From positions 806,001-870,000 of the forward strand of contig JAFKFM010000008.1 of NCBI GenBank assembly GCA_017308135.1: 64,000 nucleotides of DNA, written 5' to 3'. Under the pieces are notes generated by a model, which saw only the letters and a list, made by a program, of their open reading frames with translations, did no database searches and had not been told where the DNA came from. A program made the position numbers and the translations under genes. This document shows positions 60,085-64,000 of this stretch, piece by piece; positions within the stretch are counted from its first letter, which is position 1, and each line of letters opens with the position of its first letter. This DNA comes from Alphaproteobacteria bacterium (lineage in GTDB: Bacteria; Pseudomonadota; Alphaproteobacteria; CACIAM-22H2).

Positions 60085-60437
60085 CGCTTCGCCATCAATT
60101 CCGCGAGCAGACGCTGGAACGCGGCGGCGTCGATCGTCGCCTCGCCTGCTTCGCTGCGCAGTTCCAAAAAGCGCGAAGCGCCCGTCGCCGCGAACAAGGC
60201 CGCCTGCTCGGGCTCCAGCGTCGTCCAGTGGAAGGCCTCGTCGACCGACGGCCGGAACGGGGCGCGACCGCCCTTGTTGGCTTGGTGGAAGACTTCGAGC
60301 CCGTGGATGCCCTTGTCGGTCAGCGTCACCTCGACCTCCAGCCGCCCCCACGGCGTGTCCGCGCCATAGGTGACGATCGCCGCGTCGGGCGCGCGGAAGA
60401 TGTAGGACATCTCGCTGAGAATCGGCACGAAAGGCAT
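60081..60437 (-). CDS. Uncharacterised 118-residue protein
   Basis: A soluble protein, [14 protein letters not shown], with an alternating beta-like central part ([20 protein letters not shown]) and an Ala-rich C-terminal helix. I do not recognise a family. Codon use resembles the neighbourhood, which supports a real gene. It ends against rimO by a four-base overlap, and lies upstream of tRNA-Leu on the chromosome. Confidence 0.6.
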   Translation of the reverse strand: MPFVPILSEMSYIFRAPDAAIVTYGADTPWGRLEVEVTLTDKGIHGLEVFHQANKGGRAPFRPSVDEAFHWTTLEPEQAALFAATGASRFLELRSEAGEATIDAAAFQRLLAELMAKR

Positions 60438-60512
60438 CGCGCCCTTTTATGCCATCGGCCCCCGAGTCCATCCGAGGCGCATGCTCAAACACGCGCTATT
60501 TCGGATTCGCCG

Positions 60513-60599
60513 TGGTGCCCGCTGCCGGACTCGAACCGGCACGCCCGGAAGGGCTCAAGATTTTAAGTCTTGTATGTCTACCAATTCCATCAAGCGGGC
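60513..60599 (-). tRNA. tRNA-Leu (anticodon UAA)
   Basis: The minus strand folds into a complete tRNA of 87 nt: acceptor GCCCGCT/AGCGGGC, D-arm with GGTAGAC, anticodon loop CTTAAAA (UAA), a long variable arm AGCCCTTCCGGGCGT typical of class II tRNAs, and T-arm GCCGGTTCGAGTCCGGC. CCA is encoded at 60513-60515. Confidence 0.96.
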
Positions 60600-60616
60600 A
60601 CGATTTGGCGGCGCGA

Positions 60617-61378
60617 CTATAACGGCGGTTCGTCCGTGGGCGTACCGCCATGTTTGCGGATCAGCGCCGCCGCTGCTTCGGCCACTGCCTTCAGCCGCGC
60701 GCGATCGGCGCCGCGAATGACGATGGCGTTGCGGAACGTGCCGTCCGGGCGCTGACCGGGATAGGAGCCGATATCGACGTCGGCGTTCGCCTTCTGCAAG
60801 GCGGCGAGATCGTCGCCGATCTTCCCTTCCGCCACGTCCGACACGACCGAATGCGACAGCAGGATCGGCCCGCCCTTCAGCGACGACGCGATCCCTTCGA
60901 ACATCGCCTGCAAGATGCGCGGCACGCCCGCCATCACATGCACGTTGCCGATCTTGAAGCCCGGCGCCTTGCTGATCGGATTCGGGATCAATTCGCTGCC
61001 GCGCGGCAGCGTCGCCATGCGCAAACGTGCCGGCGTCAATTCCGCGTCGGACGTGTAGTTGCTGCGCAAAATGGCGCGCGCGCGTTCGTCGACCTCCCAC
61101 GGCACGCCGAACGCCTTGGAAACGCATTCGGCGGTGATGTCGTCATGCGTCGGCCCGATGCCGCCCGAGGTGAAGACGTAGGTGTATTTGGGCCGCACCT
61201 CGTTGAGCACCGAAACGATGATCGCTTCGTCGTCGGGGATCACCCGCGTCTCGCGCAGGCGAATGCCCATGGCGGTCAAGCGCTCGGCGATCCAGCCGGA
61301 ATTGGTGTCCTTGGTGCGGCCCGAGAGGATCTCGTTGCCGATCACCAGAATGCAGGCGGTAGGGGCTTGGTCTGTCAT
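60617..61378 (-). CDS. CinA-type molybdopterin-binding domain protein
   Basis: A 253-residue protein with only the MoCF-biosynthesis (CinA N-terminal) domain, from ACILVIGNEILSGRTKDTNSGW through FTSGGIGPTHDDITAECVSKAF. It lacks the C-terminal nicotinamide-nucleotide amidohydrolase domain of longer CinA proteins, so it is not the usual NMN deamidase. In E. coli the short form is YfaY-like. Upstream of tRNA-Leu on the same strand. Confidence 0.85.
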   Translation of the reverse strand: MTDQAPTACILVIGNEILSGRTKDTNSGWIAERLTAMGIRLRETRVIPDDEAIIVSVLNEVRPKYTYVFTSGGIGPTHDDITAECVSKAFGVPWEVDERARAILRSNYTSDAELTPARLRMATLPRGSELIPNPISKAPGFKIGNVHVMAGVPRILQAMFEGIASSLKGGPILLSHSVVSDVAEGKIGDDLAALQKANADVDIGSYPGQRPDGTFRNAIVIRGADRARLKAVAEAAAALIRKHGGTPTDEPPL

Positions 61379-61406
61379 GATCGAATCCTATTAGTATATT
61401 TATCCG

Positions 61407-62102
61407 ATGACCGACACTGTTCTCGCCGCCAGATATGCTGCCGCCGATCAAATGTCGAGCGGTCACGGGATTTTGGCCGTCGCGGAAGCCGCCCTCGCCG
61501 CCCATCGGGTGTTCGACCGGGTTTGGGCGCGCGCCTTCCCCCAGGTCGATGCGGTCGGCGCCATCGCCTGCAAGGCCGGCTGCGGCTGGTGCTGCCACCA
61601 GCATGTCGCGATCTTGCCGGCCGAGGCGGTCGCCATCGCCCGCGCGATCGACGGCACGAAACTCGCCGAGCGCTTCGACGGGCTCGCCCCCGCGATTTTG
61701 GGCAAGTCGAACGCGCAGCGCAAAGCCGAGAAGCGCGCCTGCGCTTTCCTGATCGACGGCGCTTGCGCGATCTACGAGGTGCGGCCCAATCGCTGCCGCG
61801 CCACGCATTCGCGCGATCTCGATTTCTGCAAGGCGCGCTACGAGCTCGGCCGCTCGCCCGCGACCAAGCCCGCGAAATCCATTCCGCTGGAGCCCGCCTT
61901 GATCGGCGATCAGGTGTTGAAGGGCCTGGGCCAGGCGCTGGCGGCGGCGGGGCTGGACGTCACCCCCCTCGAACTCACCCACGCCGTGGCGGCGTTACGC
62001 CGCGATCCCCATTTGGCCGAGGATTACGCCAAGGGCCGCAATTTTCCCGCCCACGCCCAGGCCCCGGACGACCCGCAAAAGGATACCGCAGCCCTGGCGT
62101 AA
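61407..62102 (+). CDS. YkgJ-type cysteine cluster protein
   Basis: A 231-residue protein with the cysteine cluster CKAGCGWCCHQHVAILPAEAVAI (about residues 54-76), later CAFLIDGACAIYEVRPNRCR and DFCKARYEL, which form a probable metal- or Fe-S-binding site. C-terminus is helical and Pro-rich. Family function unknown. It is divergent from the CinA-type gene. Confidence 0.85.
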   Translation: MTDTVLAARYAAADQMSSGHGILAVAEAALAAHRVFDRVWARAFPQVDAVGAIACKAGCGWCCHQHVAILPAEAVAIARAIDGTKLAERFDGLAPAILGKSNAQRKAEKRACAFLIDGACAIYEVRPNRCRATHSRDLDFCKARYELGRSPATKPAKSIPLEPALIGDQVLKGLGQALAAAGLDVTPLELTHAVAALRRDPHLAEDYAKGRNFPAHAQAPDDPQKDTAALA

Positions 62103-62132
62103 ATCGGCCGGAGCGCTTATATAGCCCGCAGA

Positions 62133-62966
62133 ATGACCGACGTTATCGCCCCCACGCCGCTCCTCGATTCCGACGGGCGGCCCGTCAAATTCCACGGCCC
62201 CGAAGGTTTCGCGGGCATGCGCGCGGCGGGCAAACTCGCCGCCGAAACGCTCGACTATATCGGCCCGCTGGTGAAGATCGGCGTGACGACGGGCGAGATC
62301 GACCGCCTGTGCCACGAATTCATCGTGAAGCACGGCGCCCGCGCCGCGCCGCTCGGCTACAAGGGCTATCCCAAATCGGTCTGCACGTCGGTCAATCATG
62401 TCGTGTGCCACGGCATTCCCGGCGACAAGCAGCTGGAAGACGGCGACATCATCAATATCGACGTGACCGTCATTCTCGACGGCTGGTACGGCGACACGAG
62501 CCGCATGTTCCTGCTGGGCGATGTGGGCGTGCGCGCCAAGAAGCTGGTCGATACGACCTACGAAGCGATGATGGCGGGGATCGAGGTCGTGCGGCCCGGC
62601 GCCACGCTGGGCGATATCGGGGCGGCCATCCAGCGCGTGGCCGAAGGCCAGCGCTTCTCGGTCGTGCGCGATTTCTGCGGCCACGGTTTGGGCCGCGTGT
62701 TCCACGATTCGCCGTCGGTCCTGCATTACGGCAAGGCGGGCACGGGCATGCGCCTGCAGCCGGGTATGTTCTTCACCATCGAACCGATGATCAACGCGGG
62801 CGATTGGCGCGTGAAGGTGCTGTCGGACGGCTGGACGGCCGTGACCAAGGATCGGTCGCTGTCGGCGCAGTTCGAGCATTCGATCGCCGTGACCGAAACG
62901 GGCTACGAGATTTTCACGTTGAGCCCGGCCGGCCTGCACCGCCCGCCTTATTCGTTCGCGGGTTAA
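62133..62966 (+). CDS. map: Type I methionine aminopeptidase
   Basis: A 277-residue enzyme removing N-terminal Met. The metal ligands lie in INIDVTVILDGWYGDTSRMF (Asp pair, about residues 110-124), CGHGLGRVFHDSPSV (His, about 190), MFFTIEPMI (Glu, about 215) and the final Glu in SAQFEHSIAVTE. N-terminal extension of about 30 residues before FAGMRAAGKLAAETL. Separated from radC by a short gap. Confidence 0.96.
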   Translation: MTDVIAPTPLLDSDGRPVKFHGPEGFAGMRAAGKLAAETLDYIGPLVKIGVTTGEIDRLCHEFIVKHGARAAPLGYKGYPKSVCTSVNHVVCHGIPGDKQLEDGDIINIDVTVILDGWYGDTSRMFLLGDVGVRAKKLVDTTYEAMMAGIEVVRPGATLGDIGAAIQRVAEGQRFSVVRDFCGHGLGRVFHDSPSVLHYGKAGTGMRLQPGMFFTIEPMINAGDWRVKVLSDGWTAVTKDRSLSAQFEHSIAVTETGYEIFTLSPAGLHRPPYSFAG

Positions 62967-63019
62967 GCCTTCTTCCGACGGTTGTACGGCGCGAATACGC
63001 GTGTATCATTCCACGCGTG

Positions 63020-63742
63020 ATGTCCGATGACTCCCCTTCCGACGAAACCGGCGGCGTGGCCGAAGGCCCCGCCCCGCATTATCACGGCCATCGCCAGCGT
63101 CTGCGCGAACGCTTCCGCAAGGCGGGCGGCGGCGCGCTCCAAGATTACGAACTGATCGAGCTGCTGCTGTTCGCCGCGATCCCGCGCCGCGACGTGAAGC
63201 CGCTCGCCAAGACGTTGATTCAGCGTTTCGGCTCCTATGCCGAGTTGCTGTCCGCGAGCCGCGAGGAACTCGCCGCGGTCGACGGCTTGGGCGACGTGGC
63301 GATCGACACGCTGCTCGCCGTGCGCGAAGCGGCCGTCCGCTTGGCGCGCGCCGACGCGACGGACAAGCCGGTGCTCAGTGGCTGGGAAAAGCTGATGGAT
63401 TATCTGATGGCGGATATGGGCCGCGCCAAGCAGGAGCATTTCCGCCTGCTGTTCCTCGACAAGAAGAACCGCCTGATCCACGACGAGATCCACCAGAAAG
63501 GCACGGTCGACCATGCCCCGGTCTATCCGCGCGAGGTCGCCAAACGCTGCCTGGAAATCGGCGCCTCGGCCGTTATCCTGGTCCATAACCACCCCTCGGG
63601 CGACAGCAAGCCGAGTCGCGCGGATATCGACATCACGCGCGAAATCGACAAGGCGTTGAAAATCATCGGCGTGACCGTCCACGACCATGTCGTGATCGGC
63701 CGGCGCGGCCATACCAGCTTCAAGTCGATGGGGTTGTTCTGA
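63020..63742 (+). CDS. radC: RadC family JAB-domain protein
   Basis: A 240-residue RadC-like protein. A helix-hairpin-helix-like N-terminus (SREELAAVDGLGDVAIDTLLAV) precedes the JAMM metal site HNHPSGDSKPSRAD (about residue 193) and final HVVIGRRGHTSFK. The family was once tied to repair but its role is not established. ATG at 63020 follows a GTG in frame; the ATG is preferred. A nitrile-hydratase-like gene begins 13 bases later. Confidence 0.92.
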   Translation: MSDDSPSDETGGVAEGPAPHYHGHRQRLRERFRKAGGGALQDYELIELLLFAAIPRRDVKPLAKTLIQRFGSYAELLSASREELAAVDGLGDVAIDTLLAVREAAVRLARADATDKPVLSGWEKLMDYLMADMGRAKQEHFRLLFLDKKNRLIHDEIHQKGTVDHAPVYPREVAKRCLEIGASAVILVHNHPSGDSKPSRADIDITREIDKALKIIGVTVHDHVVIGRRGHTSFKSMGLF

Positions 63743-63755
63743 TAGTCTGCGGGCT

Positions 63756-64000
63756 ATGAGATCCCATCACGACATGGGCGGCATCGAGCCGTTCGCCTCG
63801 CAACCGATCGACCGCGCGGAACACGAATTGTCGGAATTCGACAAACGCGTGGACGCGCTGGTCAATCTTCTGTCGCACCCGTCGCGCGCGTTGATGCGCG
63901 TCGACGAAATGCGCAATTCGATCGAGGCGATGCCGCCCGAGGAATACGACCGCGCACTCTATTACGAAAAATGGATCCACGCGGTCGCCGAAATCATGGT
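63756..64000 (+). CDS. Nitrile hydratase beta-subunit-like protein, 3' end beyond window
   Basis: The first 81 codons are visible. HDMGGIEPF followed by DKRVDALVNLLSHPSRALMRVDEMRNSIEAMPPEEYDRALYYEKWIHAVAEI has the layout of nitrile hydratase beta or a related accessory subunit. It may form an SH3-like domain further on. Without the rest it cannot be told whether an alpha subunit follows. No metal site is visible in this part. Confidence 0.65.
   Translation, partial: MRSHHDMGGIEPFASQPIDRAEHELSEFDKRVDALVNLLSHPSRALMRVDEMRNSIEAMPPEEYDRALYYEKWIHAVAEIM

Noticed and set aside
60650-63019. Long open frame continuing upstream of radC
   Set aside because: It runs across the CinA, YkgJ and map genes in other frames; only the radC part after 63020 is protein-like.

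Overview
The window is a gene-dense, GC-rich chromosomal segment from an alphaproteobacterium, most likely a free-swimming member of the Rhodospirillales or a close relative. Evidence for this placement is the glyA-nrdR-ribD-ribE-ribB(X)-ribH-nusB-thiL operon, a fliL-fliM-DUF6468-motE-cheY-cheZ flagellar block, TRAP transporters, and short intergenic palindromic repeats typical of alphaproteobacteria. I see no insertion sequence, prophage, CRISPR array or plasmid signature. Nearly everything is chromosomal housekeeping, so claims of novelty are modest.

Layout. 1-4.4 kb: a partial hotdog thioesterase, an ECHDC3-type crotonase, a CoA-binding protein and alaS. 4.4-6.0 kb: recA with its own terminator and a roughly 300-bp leader. 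6.0-14.2 kb: a motility block on the minus strand (two fliL paralogs, fliM, a DUF6468-type protein, motE, cheY, cheZ, and a 1085-residue secreted TPR protein). 14.3-17.1 kb: a complete TRAP transporter. 17.1-27.0 kb: a long minus-strand operon of glycosyltransferase-like protein, small protein, rpiB, glyA, nrdR, riboflavin genes, nusB, thiL, a secreted FliL-like protein and an MFS carrier. 27.1-34.7 kb: methyltransferase, thioesterase, RidA, glutaryl-CoA dehydrogenase, a LrgA/LrgB pair, a MarR regulator, two valine-catabolism genes and hemB. 34.7-41.5 kb: two alpha/beta hydrolases, a rhomboid, two EamA exporters and a penicillin-acylase-family protein. 41.6-44.0 kb: motB, an RDD membrane protein and bpt. 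44.1-49.2 kb: two near-duplicate TRAP binding proteins with duplicated terminators, fluC between them, and an opposing dctQM permease pair. 49.3-58.5 kb: bioY, two peptidoglycan enzymes, a secreted dienelactone-hydrolase-like protein, a hexapeptide acetyltransferase, kup, a second rhomboid and a D12-type methyltransferase-like protein. 58.7-64 kb: rimO, an orphan small protein, tRNA-Leu(UAA), a CinA-type protein, a YkgJ cysteine-cluster protein, map, radC and the start of a nitrile-hydratase-beta-like gene.

Themes. Motility genes occur at four places (6-14 kb, 18.3 kb, 41.6 kb), and all four promoter regions examined upstream of cheY, both fliL copies and motB contain a TTAA-N7-TTAA-like element with one mismatch, suggesting CtrA-type control. 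Organic-acid uptake is represented by two TRAP systems. The riboflavin operon carries a RibB fused to a GTP cyclohydrolase II domain that has lost its zinc cysteines. Translational coupling (ATGA or TGATG overlaps) is widespread, which supports many of the start-site choices.
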